Assembly: GCA_036845725.1 (NCBI GenBank)
Contig: DAIUDK010000005.1
Location: forward strand, 1 to 64,000
DNA length: 64,000 nucleotides
Source of the DNA: DSWT01 sp036845725
Lineage (GTDB): Bacteria; Chloroflexota; Anaerolineae; B4-G1; SLSP01
Direction of reading: 5' to 3'
In this document: one piece after another, positions 17,901-25,502 of the stretch
How the letters are laid out: each line of letters opens with the position of its first letter
Position numbering within the stretch: position 1 is the stretch's first letter
The notes under the pieces: generated by a model
Databases searched by the model: none
Told to the model about the DNA's origin: nothing
The model's input: only the letters and a program-made list of their open reading frames with translations
Position numbers and translations under genes: made by a program

Positions 17901-18927
17901 TGACGTTGGTGAATAGCACCGTCGTCAGCCGGTATTCGCTCTCGATGCGGCGCTGCCCGGCGGCGTCGATGATGCGTTCGACCAGGGGGTGGGGTAAGTA
18001 GGGGGTCAGCGCCGCGATTTGATCGGCGAGGCGTTGCACGTCCGCTGCTATCTCTGCGGGGGTGAAGCTGCTGCCTTCGACAGGCCGTGCGTGGCCGGTT
18101 TCCGCACGGATTTCGAAATCGTCGAGCTTCTCGCCGGGTTGTTCTTCTACTGCGTAGAAGCCGTCGCCAAGATCGGTAAACAGCGTCGGGGCAAGGTGGG
18201 TGAAGGTTGTGCTGTCGACGACGATCTGCCCGGCGGTTGCTGCGCCTTCGGCGCCCATCACGCGCGTCACGGGATCGCCAAGGATCACGTATTCCATCCG
18301 CTTGGCGGAACCGACACTCAGCGCGGCGAAATTCCCGGTGCTGACGCCGATTTTCATCTTGAGTGCCACTGCGCCCAGGACGGTGGGGATGGTGGAGAAC
18401 TCGTCCATCGCGCGCATCATCCGCTGCCCGGCGCGCACGGCCCAGGCCACGTGTGCGCTGTTTGGGTCGGCGGGGAAGTAGACGAGCAGCGCATCCCCGG
18501 CGAATTTGAGGAGGATGCCGCCCGACCAGGCGAGGATGTCGAGCATGCGCTCGAAGTAGGCGTTGATGGCGTGCGTGAGTTGTTCCGCGCCTTCCTGGCC
18601 TTGATGTGCGAGGCGTTCGGAGAGGGCAGTGAAGCCGCTCACATCGGAGAAGAGCAGGCTGCCGTCGAGCCATTCCCCGGAGTGCTGCCCGGTGACGGGA
18701 TGGCGCAGTATGGCCTGCGCGAGGTGGCTTGGAATGTAGGTCGAGAGCAGATAGCGCAAGGAGCGCAGGTGATTCAGGGCATTGCCCCACGCGCGCCGAT
18801 TGAAGCGCGGTTCGCGCAAAGGCAGGAGGAGTTTCTCTGGTAAGTAGGCATCAAGGTCAGGCGGCAACGCCAGTGTGTTCGGCGCTGCCGCGTCTTTCGT
18901 GTCATGGCTGTACCTGACTTGGCCCAT
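14977..18927 (-). CDS. soluble-adenylyl-cyclase-like protein B (C1-C2, ATPase, TPR)
   Basis: 1316 residues, with two class III cyclase domains at about 85-245 and 330-500. Next comes an ATPase (GPAGIGKS near 570; the Walker B region reads LLVENAQWMD, with Glu for Asp), then TPR-like helical repeats to the end. Domain 1 carries both metal Asp (D95, D145) and K141, but Thr221 and Gly225 replace the transition-state Asn and Arg. Domain 2 is the mirror image: Asn341 and Ser391 replace the Asp pair, while T460, N467 and R471 are intact. Exactly one active site is therefore predicted. The frame is open to TTG 18993, but that start lies inside a palindromic repeat. ATG 18927 is preferred though its SD is weak. 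It directly follows the PrsW-like gene. Confidence 0.88.
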   Translation of the reverse strand: MGQVRYSHDTKDAAAPNTLALPPDLDAYLPEKLLLPLREPRFNRRAWGNALNHLRSLRYLLSTYIPSHLAQAILRHPVTGQHSGEWLDGSLLFSDVSGFTALSERLAHQGQEGAEQLTHAINAYFERMLDILAWSGGILLKFAGDALLVYFPADPNSAHVAWAVRAGQRMMRAMDEFSTIPTVLGAVALKMKIGVSTGNFAALSVGSAKRMEYVILGDPVTRVMGAEGAATAGQIVVDSTTFTHLAPTLFTDLGDGFYAVEEQPGEKLDDFEIRAETGHARPVEGSSFTPAEIAADVQRLADQIAALTPYLPHPLVERIIDAAGQRRIESEYRLTTVLFTNVTGFENLLPGDNAPLDTVTGPMSDYFNALHAIVARYDGVITRIDPYSKGSKVLILFGAPVAHEDDPERGTRAALEMMAELAALNARWQHDTPVIQQRTGITHGLTFAGQAGAATRREYTVMGDDVNLAARLMSAGTPGQILLAPSVYAKVAARFAITALPAIRVKGKTDPISIYQVDGIAEENPLTSRLRDLAPVFGREAELAATLEVTRNVLAGRGTRLTLRGPAGIGKSHLAYTLAAHALKVGAQAISVECHAYTVETPYHVWTSLLHTLAGFTADESPQQRNEKLDAWLTNLGMTDNRAVDALYTLLDLKNPHPPSFIPSPPQGTGTPAAIKPPARAGLFAQLGQKMADAPAKPRKGPAAPNLWKLAQERQEAERLKSDGGAMWQRLEARVTARERERLFAAVGALVGRLAQRAPFALLVENAQWMDTLSQALLDDLQTRIGAWPVLIVLAERTEDDATGATDANTFILRPLDESGTRDLVTFMLKAEETANIAALCQSIHRHSGGNPLFIEEIVRWMQRTGRMTPDAVEAGLHSSDVLQELIISRVDSLPYSERVAAKDASIVGDDFQASDLEPLRDERTDDTRLTASLTGLETAQMVLQTSPADVHYAFRQTLTREFIYNSQPFDKRRTQHARLAEYLEQQHASVLAAYAELLAYHYTAAQRWLSAARYLILSGDKARQRYAFPQAAACYRRALEMIERLPVDPALPDIAAHKIHAYTGLGDIALLTGDFATAATHYDAAREIAAPETPAVLLVKLALVHPTQGQASEAEQCAREAWSLSPVSDDLAASATLAWLLWRADSPAACEWIDHARPLAADPTDRWTAGVAALLDDFGGEWDTARRAYLALGHTDGAALAACRQGDHALRDGDIAAALALYESAADLWNQEDDAPGLALARYRQAEAYWRAGQSAAARASLETALALLGDGDEADRAVICTALDSVTEGSAADWPAWRWQAYDDACRILLLFPF

Positions 18928-18962
18928 GCAATCATCACTCGTGCCCACGTTATTTCTGTACC

Positions 18963-18994
18963 CTTGCGAAGGTTTGAATTGCAACCTTCGCAAG
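18963..18994. repeat. palindromic repeat upstream of cyclase B
   Basis: CTTGCGAAGGTT (18963-18974) and its exact complement AACCTTCGCAAG (18983-18994) are separated by 8 bases. It matches the repeat at 13805-13838 except for one compensated base pair per arm. It lies between the PrsW-like stop and the cyclase B ATG. Confidence 0.85.
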
Positions 18995-18999
18995 AGTTT

Positions 19000-20175
19000 T
19001 CATGACTGGGTGTTTGTTGGTTTGTCCGCCTGGGCCTGAATTGCGCTGAAGACGCTGCGCTTCGGCGCGTCAGCGGGCGTCTTTTGGGGGACAGGCACCC
19101 TTCTGTTCCACTCTGCCTCGTCCACCGGGCCGGCCTGCGCCGCGAGCAGTTCCAGGCGTCCCCAGACATTCAATTCGCCCGTGGGGAACACGCTGCGCAC
19201 GAACGTCATCACGTAGGGACCGATGGCTTTGCGAAGGCTCTCCATCTCGGTCTGCATCTGCGCGATTTCCTGCGTCAATTGCTCTTTCTGTTTGGGGTCA
19301 TCCAGTTTCTCCTGGACCTTGCGCTTGATCCCCAACTGCGCCTGGCGCAGCACGAGCGCCATCACCTGCTCGGTTTTCTGTGGGAATTGTTCGGTGATGG
19401 GTTCGAGCATCTCTTCGAGCGAACTGTACGCCTGAGCAGCGCGCACCTCGGCCCCGGTGACGCCAACTTTACGGTCGAGCGTGTCCGCGAACCACTGCTT
19501 CTGTTCGCGTAGTCCTAACGAGATGACGCAGGCGATAAGGCCCACTCCAGCAAAACCAATGCCGATGGGAACAATTCCTTGGAGCGTGCGTGGCAGCGCC
19601 TCGGACCGTGTGATGACATTGAAGAGCGCGTGAAGGACCATTGCGGCGATCCAGCCGGCTATCAGTCCCAGGCTTCGTCGCCCCTTTTTTTGGAAGCGGA
19701 CGCGACCAATGGCGATGCCCACCAAGCCAGATGCTGCGCCGTGCATCAAGCACGTCGAAAAGGCGCGTGACACCGCCAGGGCGATCCCCATCTGCGGGTT
19801 TTGGCTCAGATACAGGAAGTTCTCAACGATGGAGAATCCAATGCCGGAGGCGAATCCATAGATTGCGCCATCCACAAAGTACGTGAATTCTGCTCTGCGT
19901 GAAACATACAGCAGGACGAGCGACTTGATCAACTCTTCGGCGATAGGAGCAAAGAGTACGTACAGCAGGAGCATATCCCAGCCAAGTCTGCGGATGGTGG
20001 GGTAAGCGACGTAAGTGTTGAAAAGATAGGACAGTCCCACACCCCCCAGCGCGCCCCAGGCAAAGCAGATGAGCACTAGCCGGAACGTGCGCGAGGCGTA
20101 CAAGTCCTGCGTGTAGATAATCAGCAAAAAGATAGCCGGGATGCCGGCGGCTAAGAGTATGGCTAATGGGTTCAT
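19000..20175 (-). CDS. PrsW-like intramembrane protease family protein
   Basis: 391 residues. About seven hydrophobic segments fill residues 1-235. The PrsW/CPBP-like motifs sit in them: the EE pair in FAPIAEELIKSL (near 97), ENFLY (near 138), CLMHGAASG (near 165) and VLHALFN (near 200). The family includes glutamic-type intramembrane proteases that cut anti-sigma factors. The remaining 150 residues are a hydrophilic, mostly helical cytosolic tail not usual for PrsW. No SD is obvious before the ATG, suggesting coupling to the upstream gene 21 bases away. A substrate is not evident; no sigma or anti-sigma gene is nearby. Confidence 0.78.
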   Translation of the reverse strand: MNPLAILLAAGIPAIFLLIIYTQDLYASRTFRLVLICFAWGALGGVGLSYLFNTYVAYPTIRRLGWDMLLLYVLFAPIAEELIKSLVLLYVSRRAEFTYFVDGAIYGFASGIGFSIVENFLYLSQNPQMGIALAVSRAFSTCLMHGAASGLVGIAIGRVRFQKKGRRSLGLIAGWIAAMVLHALFNVITRSEALPRTLQGIVPIGIGFAGVGLIACVISLGLREQKQWFADTLDRKVGVTGAEVRAAQAYSSLEEMLEPITEQFPQKTEQVMALVLRQAQLGIKRKVQEKLDDPKQKEQLTQEIAQMQTEMESLRKAIGPYVMTFVRSVFPTGELNVWGRLELLAAQAGPVDEAEWNRRVPVPQKTPADAPKRSVFSAIQAQADKPTNTQS

Positions 20176-20196
20176 CGTTTGAAACTGCTGTTGCTT

Positions 20197-20529
20197 TTAG
20201 CCTTCTGGCTCTTTGGTCTTGTCGTCCAACGCAGCCCACAGGCTTCCAGGGATGTTTTGGGGTGCCAGTCGTCCGTACCTCACGCGATATTCGTTGGACA
20301 TTGGATCATACTGCATATAACCTTTTTCCACGAGCAGGTCAAGGTCTTGCTGTGTCTCTTCGATCGACCGATTGGTCTGGGCTGCAGCGTCTTTGACGGT
20401 GAGTGCTTTCATTCGATTGATGGTCAACATCAAGGTGCGCAGTGACTTCGGCAGCTCTAGCAGATCGGAGGGTTTGATGCCTTCCTGGCGTTCCTCGATT
20501 TTCTTGGAGAGTGAACCAAAAATACCCAT
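20197..20529 (-). CDS. small winged-helix-like protein
   Basis: 110 residues. The start at ATG 20529 follows a strong CTAGGAGG. The middle (residues about 28-90: LPKSLRTLMLTINRMKALTV, then DAAAQTNRSIEETQQDLDLL and VEKGYMQY) has the helix pattern of a winged-helix domain, with the last helix followed by a beta wing. It could bind DNA or act as a protein-interaction module. The N-terminus MGIFGSLSKKIEER is amphipathic. It lies between the zinc-finger protein and the PrsW-like gene in a tightly packed set with 11-21 base gaps. No specific function can be assigned. Confidence 0.7.
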   Translation of the reverse strand: MGIFGSLSKKIEERQEGIKPSDLLELPKSLRTLMLTINRMKALTVKDAAAQTNRSIEETQQDLDLLVEKGYMQYDPMSNEYRVRYGRLAPQNIPGSLWAALDDKTKEPEG

Positions 20530-20540
20530 CGCATGACCTC

Positions 20541-20756
20541 CTAGAAGAACTCCGGCATTTCGATAGGCTCCGGCTGCGGCTGACATTCACCGCACCATAG
20601 CACATTGGAGACGACCACCGCTTTGGGCGTGTTATCTCTTCCCAGGTACATTGCCATAATGGTAGGCAGGGACGTGGAATAGTGCTCTTTACAGACGCCA
20701 CGTCCGCAGAATTTGCATATCCCTATTGCTGGTTGACCGCATTTATGGCAGACCAT
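20541..20756 (-). CDS. small zinc-finger protein
   Basis: 71 residues. CHKC (3-6), CKFCGRGVCKEH (14-25) and a C-terminal CGEC (55-58) give a treble-clef or B-box-like zinc-binding pattern. Between them is a hydrophobic stretch. GGGAG precedes the ATG. It is 11 bases downstream of the MinD/ParA-like ATPase and 11 bases upstream of the winged-helix protein start, so the three are almost certainly co-expressed. The role is unknown; an adaptor for the ATPase is a guess. Confidence 0.72.
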   Translation of the reverse strand: MVCHKCGQPAIGICKFCGRGVCKEHYSTSLPTIMAMYLGRDNTPKAVVVSNVLWCGECQPQPEPIEMPEFF

Positions 20757-20767
20757 AGCGTGGCTCC

Positions 20768-21538
20768 CTACACCGCTTTGATGAGGTTGACGACGTTCTG
20801 GATGCTCTTGGTGAAGGGGTGCTCCGGGAAGCGCAGCGCGAAAATGTCGGAGGATTGCAGGCCAGCCACATCTTCCGAAAGCGGTAGAATGGCGGCGACC
20901 TGGCTATCGTAGGTGGCCTCGACCTGTTTTTTCAGTGCGGCGAAGTCATAGGAAGTCAGCGCCTTGTTAATGACCAGGAACAGGTTAGGGACATCCAACT
21001 TGCGTGCCACGTCCACGGTGACGGCGGTGCCCTGGTAGTCCTGTTGGTCGGGACGCAACACGATGACAAGCACGTCGGAGATGGCGACGGAGAGCAGCGT
21101 TTCCTCATTCAAGCCGGGATGCGTATCGATGATTAGATAATCCAGGTTCAACTTTTCTACCAACGCATTAAAACCATCGTTGAGCAGTCCCACGTCGTAA
21201 CGTTCGCGGAGGACGCGCGTGATATCACCCACGCGGATGCTGGAAGGGACGAGGTAGATTTCGCCGCCAATGGTGAACACTACCCCTTTTCCGATGCGCG
21301 CGCTGACGGGATAAGCTGTCTGTTCAATGGTGCATTTGTCCCACAGGTAGTCGTTCAGCGAGTTGGTGATTTCTTCCTCATCCATACCAAAGAGCACATG
21401 AATGCCTGGCGAGGAGATGTCGGTATCTACTACGCCGACACGATTACCATCTTTTGCCAGTAATGCCGACACGTTCGCCGAGATATTCGACTTGCCTGTG
21501 CCGCCACGAAATGAGTGGATTGAAACGATTTTTGACAT
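20768..21538 (-). CDS. MinD/ParA-like ATPase
   Basis: 256 residues of the SIMIBI MinD/ParA family. The P-loop reads SFRGGTGKSN (9-18). The signature Lys that usually precedes the two glycines (KGGxGK) is Arg, while the P-loop Lys is present. VDTDISSPGIHVLFG supplies the A'-box region and LDYLIIDTHPG (about 133) the Walker B. A MinD-type C-terminal amphipathic helix may be present (FTKSIQNVVNLIK). AAGGAGG precedes the ATG. It opens a compact gene set (zinc finger, winged helix, PrsW-like, cyclase B) downstream of a HAMP-GAF sensor. A role in positioning or assembling the signalling proteins is inference; it is not linked to a ParB or to MinC/MinE. Confidence 0.88.
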   Translation of the reverse strand: MSKIVSIHSFRGGTGKSNISANVSALLAKDGNRVGVVDTDISSPGIHVLFGMDEEEITNSLNDYLWDKCTIEQTAYPVSARIGKGVVFTIGGEIYLVPSSIRVGDITRVLRERYDVGLLNDGFNALVEKLNLDYLIIDTHPGLNEETLLSVAISDVLVIVLRPDQQDYQGTAVTVDVARKLDVPNLFLVINKALTSYDFAALKKQVEATYDSQVAAILPLSEDVAGLQSSDIFALRFPEHPFTKSIQNVVNLIKAV

Positions 21539-21604
21539 GTTTGGCCTCCTTATTGTGCGGTTTGATTACAATTATAGTTATAAAACGGATATTGTCTAAG
21601 GTCA

Positions 21605-23569
21605 CTATGTTCTGCTGCGGAGTTCACGCGCTTTCTCGCGCAACTCCTGAAAATAATCCGACTCGGTGATTTCCGCGACCTGCCGCTCTTTCTTCGCCAT
21701 ATCGATCTCGATGCGCAACTCTTCAATCTGGCGATGGAGGGCTTGCTCGCGGATGTAGGCTTCCAGCGCGGCGACGGCGAGTGAGGAGAACGACTCCATC
21801 ATCTGTTGCAAGTTTTGATCGAAGGGTATGCGTACTTTTGTTTCCGGCTCTTCCGCGTTGATCAGTTGTAGCACGCCCAACACCGTCCCGGCGCTGTTCT
21901 TGAGGGGGATGGTGAGCAGTGAATCGATTGTGTAATCGCTGATGATGGTGCTTCTCTGATTGTGTTTTGCGATGTTGCTGGGGATGCCGCTCGACGCGAC
22001 CTGCGTGGCGATGGCGTGGTATGCCAGATGCGGCGTGTCGCCGGAAGTGGCCGTACTGAGACTGAGTGACGGATAGGTGATCGGGTTGCCGGTTGTCCCT
22101 CCCATCGCGATGTTGCCGCTGTCGTTGCGCACAATTACGAATCTGAGTTCATCCTTCTCGATCAGATAGAGCGTGCCGGCGTCGGCATGGCAGAAGTCCT
22201 TGGCTTCCAACAGCATCTTTTCAAGCAGCCGGTTGAAGTCCTTCTCCGTGGTCAACTCGACGCCGATGGGGATTACAACTTCGAGCAGGTCGTCGGCGCG
22301 GCGCTTCTCTTTGCGCACTTGCTGCAACGTCATCCGTAGCTGCGTCGTCATATTGTTGAATGTGGTTGCCAGCACGCCCACTTCATCACGGGATTCCACC
22401 TGTGCCTGCGCGTCCAGGGCGCCCTCACGGATGCGCTCGGCGACGTTGGTGAGTCGTACCACGGGGCCGGCAATTGTCTCGCGGGTGACGTAAGCCATGC
22501 CGATACCGACGAGCAGTGCAAAGATACCACCGCCAAGGATGATGACGTTGGTCTGCGTGAGGTCGTGGCGCCCAGTTGCCAGGTCTGTCGTCAGTTGGTT
22601 CTGCTGATTGTCGGTCATCTCGTTGAGCAAGCGTTGCATTTCATCGGCCAGCGGTAGAGCCTGGGTTCTGAAGAGGTAGAGGTCTTCGCGCGCTCGCTCG
22701 CCTTCCAGATCGGCGAACATCTTTTCCGGCAGGTTGAGAAATTCGGCGCGGTTCTGCGCAATAGCGTTGAGCAACTCTTGTTGGCTGGACGTAAGCGCAC
22801 CGTGTTTGCCTTGCAGCCGTTCCCACACGTTTTGATTGTCCACGAGGTTGACCTCGTACTCGCCTCGATAAATGCGATTGTTGGTCGTCACGTAACCGCG
22901 CAGCGCGGACAGCATCGCGGCAAAGTTGCCCTGGAACTTTGCCATGTCGCTCAACAACGCGAGGTTTTCCGCCGTCGGGTCTTGCTGACCTTGCAGTTCG
23001 ATGAGGGTGTTGGTAGCGATGAGCACCTCACCGGCGTAACGGATGCCGTCGGTGGCCAGGAGCCGGTAGGCCGGTTCGCGGTCGAGTTGATCGTCGCGCA
23101 GATTGAACAGTGGCTCCGGTAGCGCCGCCCACTGTTCGTAAGCGATCTGCAGCCGCACCAGACGGCGGATGTTGGTCTCATCCAGGTTCTGGAGTTGGCC
23201 GTAGAGGCGATCCAGATCTTCTTCGAAGGCGCGCGCGGATTGTGCGTAGCTTTCGCGGTATGTCTGGTCGCCCAACGCGAGATAACCACGCACGTCAGAC
23301 AGCATCCTCAGTAAGTTGGCTTGCGCGCGCGAGGCATCGAGCGCCGTTGGCGCGCGCACGTCGGTGACGCGCATAATCTGCTGGGTGGCGCGGTCGCTGC
23401 CTAGGTAGCTCACCCCCGCACTGATGAAAATGAGCAGCACCAGGATCCCGAATCCCAGGGTCAATTTGCGCCCGATCTTTAAATCCTTGATCCAGGTCAT
23501 ACCGGGCAATTTCTCGATCCAGGGGCTCAGGTTCGCATCCGTTGTGATGGACGTTGTTTCTTTAGTCAT
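21605..23569 (-). CDS. HAMP-GAF membrane sensor protein
   Basis: 654 residues. TM1 lies near residues 38-56. A roughly 280-residue helical extracytoplasmic sensor region follows, then TM2 near 345-365 and HAMP (about 366-420, with ESRDEVGVLATTFNNM). A short coiled coil leads to a GAF domain (about 440-590) and a C-terminal coil, ELRIEIDMAKKERQVAEIT then SDYFQEL, matching the cNMP protein at 14090-14800. No kinase, cyclase or methyl-accepting signalling tip is present, so output must be by protein contact. The true start ATG 23569 overlaps the stop of the upstream binding lipoprotein by ATGA, a strong sign of translational coupling. It may read out that binding protein's ligand state. Confidence 0.88.
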   Translation of the reverse strand: MTKETTSITTDANLSPWIEKLPGMTWIKDLKIGRKLTLGFGILVLLIFISAGVSYLGSDRATQQIMRVTDVRAPTALDASRAQANLLRMLSDVRGYLALGDQTYRESYAQSARAFEEDLDRLYGQLQNLDETNIRRLVRLQIAYEQWAALPEPLFNLRDDQLDREPAYRLLATDGIRYAGEVLIATNTLIELQGQQDPTAENLALLSDMAKFQGNFAAMLSALRGYVTTNNRIYRGEYEVNLVDNQNVWERLQGKHGALTSSQQELLNAIAQNRAEFLNLPEKMFADLEGERAREDLYLFRTQALPLADEMQRLLNEMTDNQQNQLTTDLATGRHDLTQTNVIILGGGIFALLVGIGMAYVTRETIAGPVVRLTNVAERIREGALDAQAQVESRDEVGVLATTFNNMTTQLRMTLQQVRKEKRRADDLLEVVIPIGVELTTEKDFNRLLEKMLLEAKDFCHADAGTLYLIEKDELRFVIVRNDSGNIAMGGTTGNPITYPSLSLSTATSGDTPHLAYHAIATQVASSGIPSNIAKHNQRSTIISDYTIDSLLTIPLKNSAGTVLGVLQLINAEEPETKVRIPFDQNLQQMMESFSSLAVAALEAYIREQALHRQIEELRIEIDMAKKERQVAEITESDYFQELREKARELRSRT

Positions 23570-25395
23570 GGCGTGCGCCTCCAATCCTTGATACTCCAGG
23601 TGTTCATGTCCCACGGCGTCAGTTCGATGCCGGCAAGGGTCGCGCTAACTCCTTGCACTTCGGCAACGTGAACCAGAGGAATCATGACGACATCTTCGAT
23701 AAGCATATCGTTCATCTGGATAATGATCTGTTGGCGTAGATCGGGGTCAATTTCCGCAGCGACTTGTTGGTATAGGGCGTCGTACTCGGCATTGCACCAC
23801 CGCTCGACGTTGAGTCCGGCAGCCCAGCTATTGTCTTGCTGTGGAATCTGCTCGCAGGTCCAAAATTGCATATAGGGGCCAGGGTCGGGGCTATCACTGG
23901 CGATGCCGAACATCTGCATGTCCGCCGCAAAGCGCAGGAAGTTGTCAGGGGTGGTGGCAGGGTCGTCGCTAAAGATGATACTTGGATCGACGATCCTCAA
24001 CTCCAGATCAACCCCAATGGCGTGCAGATTCTGCCGGATGATTTGCTGTGTTTGTTCGAGTGCCGTACCCTGCGGGGCAGCCGGGGCCAATAAAACCAGG
24101 TTTATTCGCCTGCCAGTTTCACGGTTGGTGCGGATGCCCGTCACGGGATCGCGAATCCACCCGGCTTCGTCCAACAGCGCCATGGCTTTTTCTGGATCGT
24201 AGGTGTAGAACGTGTTGGGCGAATTGTACTGCAAAGGCGCGACCAGGTTGTTGTGTGTTTCTTTGCCGAGCGGCCCATAGAGCGCCACGATGGTATGGTA
24301 GTCTATGGCGTAGGCAAATGCCTGGCGTATGCGCTTGTCGCTGAAGAAAGGATTGGGAATATCGCGGTTCGAGCGTTCACCATTGGGCGCGGCTTGACGC
24401 GGATCGCTGCGGTTGAGCAAAATGCGCTCGACGTTGGAGCCGAACTTTGCCAGCACGACGCCAGTGCCGCCTTCTTGCATCCGTTCCAGCTCGTTGATGG
24501 ACAACGGGGTGAGGTAGTAGGCATAATCCGCTTCTCCGGCTTCCAACACCATGCGCGCCGCCTCGGCGACCGTGCCGCCGCCGCGTAGCTCGATTTTGCT
24601 GAAATACGGCAGGTCAGGATCGCGGTAGTAGGGGTTCGGTTCGTAGACGATCTTGTTCGTTTCCACGATTTGCGTGCCTAGCAGCAACACCTCCTGTGGC
24701 TTGATCCCCGGTTCGACGACACGATACGGCCCCGTGCCCACCGGGAGTGTGTTCGCGGGCGCTTCGCGGGCGTTCGCGCCTTTATACGCTGCGAACACGT
24801 GCTGCGGTAGGATGACACCCTGGATGCCGACGAACGGCAGCGACCAGGCCGGGGTCACGTCGCTGAAGATGATTTTGACGGTAAGCCGGTCGAGCACTTC
24901 GACGGCCTCAACGTTCCCGTACACATAGGCTGACTGCGCGTTCACTGCCGGGTCGATGATGTACTCGTAGGTGAATTTGACGTCCTTGGCTGTGAACGGC
25001 GTGCCGTCCGACCAGGCGACGTCGGGCTTTAGCTTCCACGTGACTGATTTTCCGTCTTCTGCGACGCTGCCGTTTTCCAGCGAGGGAATCTCCAAAGCCA
25101 GGAAGGGGATCAACTTGCCGTCCTCGTCGAAACTGGCAAGTGGCTCGTAGGTAATGCGTGCGGCTTCCCAGTCCTTAATACTCACCGACAGGTGTGGGTT
25201 GAGCGTGGTTGGCGCTTCCCAGTACACCATGCGCAGTGTCCCGCCGATACCTCGCTGGCTGACGGCGGTCGGGACAGCGGTAGGCGCAGCGGCCTCAGGT
25301 GTGGGACGTGCGCCGTTGCAGGCTGTGAGGCTCAAAAGGCTGCTGGCCACCACAAGAAATAAAAGCACTTTGTGATTAAATCTGTATCTATTCAT
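23566..25395 (-). CDS. family 5 ABC solute-binding lipoprotein
   Basis: 609 residues. A signal peptide ends in the lipobox LTAC (Cys 26), followed by an Ala/Pro/Thr linker and the family 5 binding fold (GGTLRMVYWEAPTTLNPHL; later WSDGTPFTAKDV). No permease or ATPase is adjacent. Instead its stop overlaps the start of the HAMP-GAF sensor, suggesting a ligand receptor that reports to that sensor, or a binding subunit shared with the Opp-type transporter 20 kb upstream. A clear AAGGAGG lies 14 bases before the ATG. It follows the NRPS genes by 103 bases, with a possible promoter of its own. Confidence 0.88.
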   Translation of the reverse strand: MNRYRFNHKVLLFLVVASSLLSLTACNGARPTPEAAAPTAVPTAVSQRGIGGTLRMVYWEAPTTLNPHLSVSIKDWEAARITYEPLASFDEDGKLIPFLALEIPSLENGSVAEDGKSVTWKLKPDVAWSDGTPFTAKDVKFTYEYIIDPAVNAQSAYVYGNVEAVEVLDRLTVKIIFSDVTPAWSLPFVGIQGVILPQHVFAAYKGANAREAPANTLPVGTGPYRVVEPGIKPQEVLLLGTQIVETNKIVYEPNPYYRDPDLPYFSKIELRGGGTVAEAARMVLEAGEADYAYYLTPLSINELERMQEGGTGVVLAKFGSNVERILLNRSDPRQAAPNGERSNRDIPNPFFSDKRIRQAFAYAIDYHTIVALYGPLGKETHNNLVAPLQYNSPNTFYTYDPEKAMALLDEAGWIRDPVTGIRTNRETGRRINLVLLAPAAPQGTALEQTQQIIRQNLHAIGVDLELRIVDPSIIFSDDPATTPDNFLRFAADMQMFGIASDSPDPGPYMQFWTCEQIPQQDNSWAAGLNVERWCNAEYDALYQQVAAEIDPDLRQQIIIQMNDMLIEDVVMIPLVHVAEVQGVSATLAGIELTPWDMNTWSIKDWRRTP

Positions 25396-25474
25396 ACTCG
25401 CGGCATCCTCCTTGTGGGACGCTTGCCCTTGCGCGAGGGCAAATCCTCGCCAGGGGTGCGTTGATCACTACACT

Positions 25475-25502
25475 ATTGTACTCGCTTTATACTCATACTC
25501 AA
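25475..25502 (-). promoter_or_regulatory. possible promoter for the binding lipoprotein and sensor
   Basis: On the minus strand TTGAGT (complement of 25497-25502), a 16-bp spacer and TACAAT (complement of 25475-25480). It overlaps the end of the NRPS gene and would allow the lipoprotein-sensor pair to be transcribed separately from it. Confidence 0.4.
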
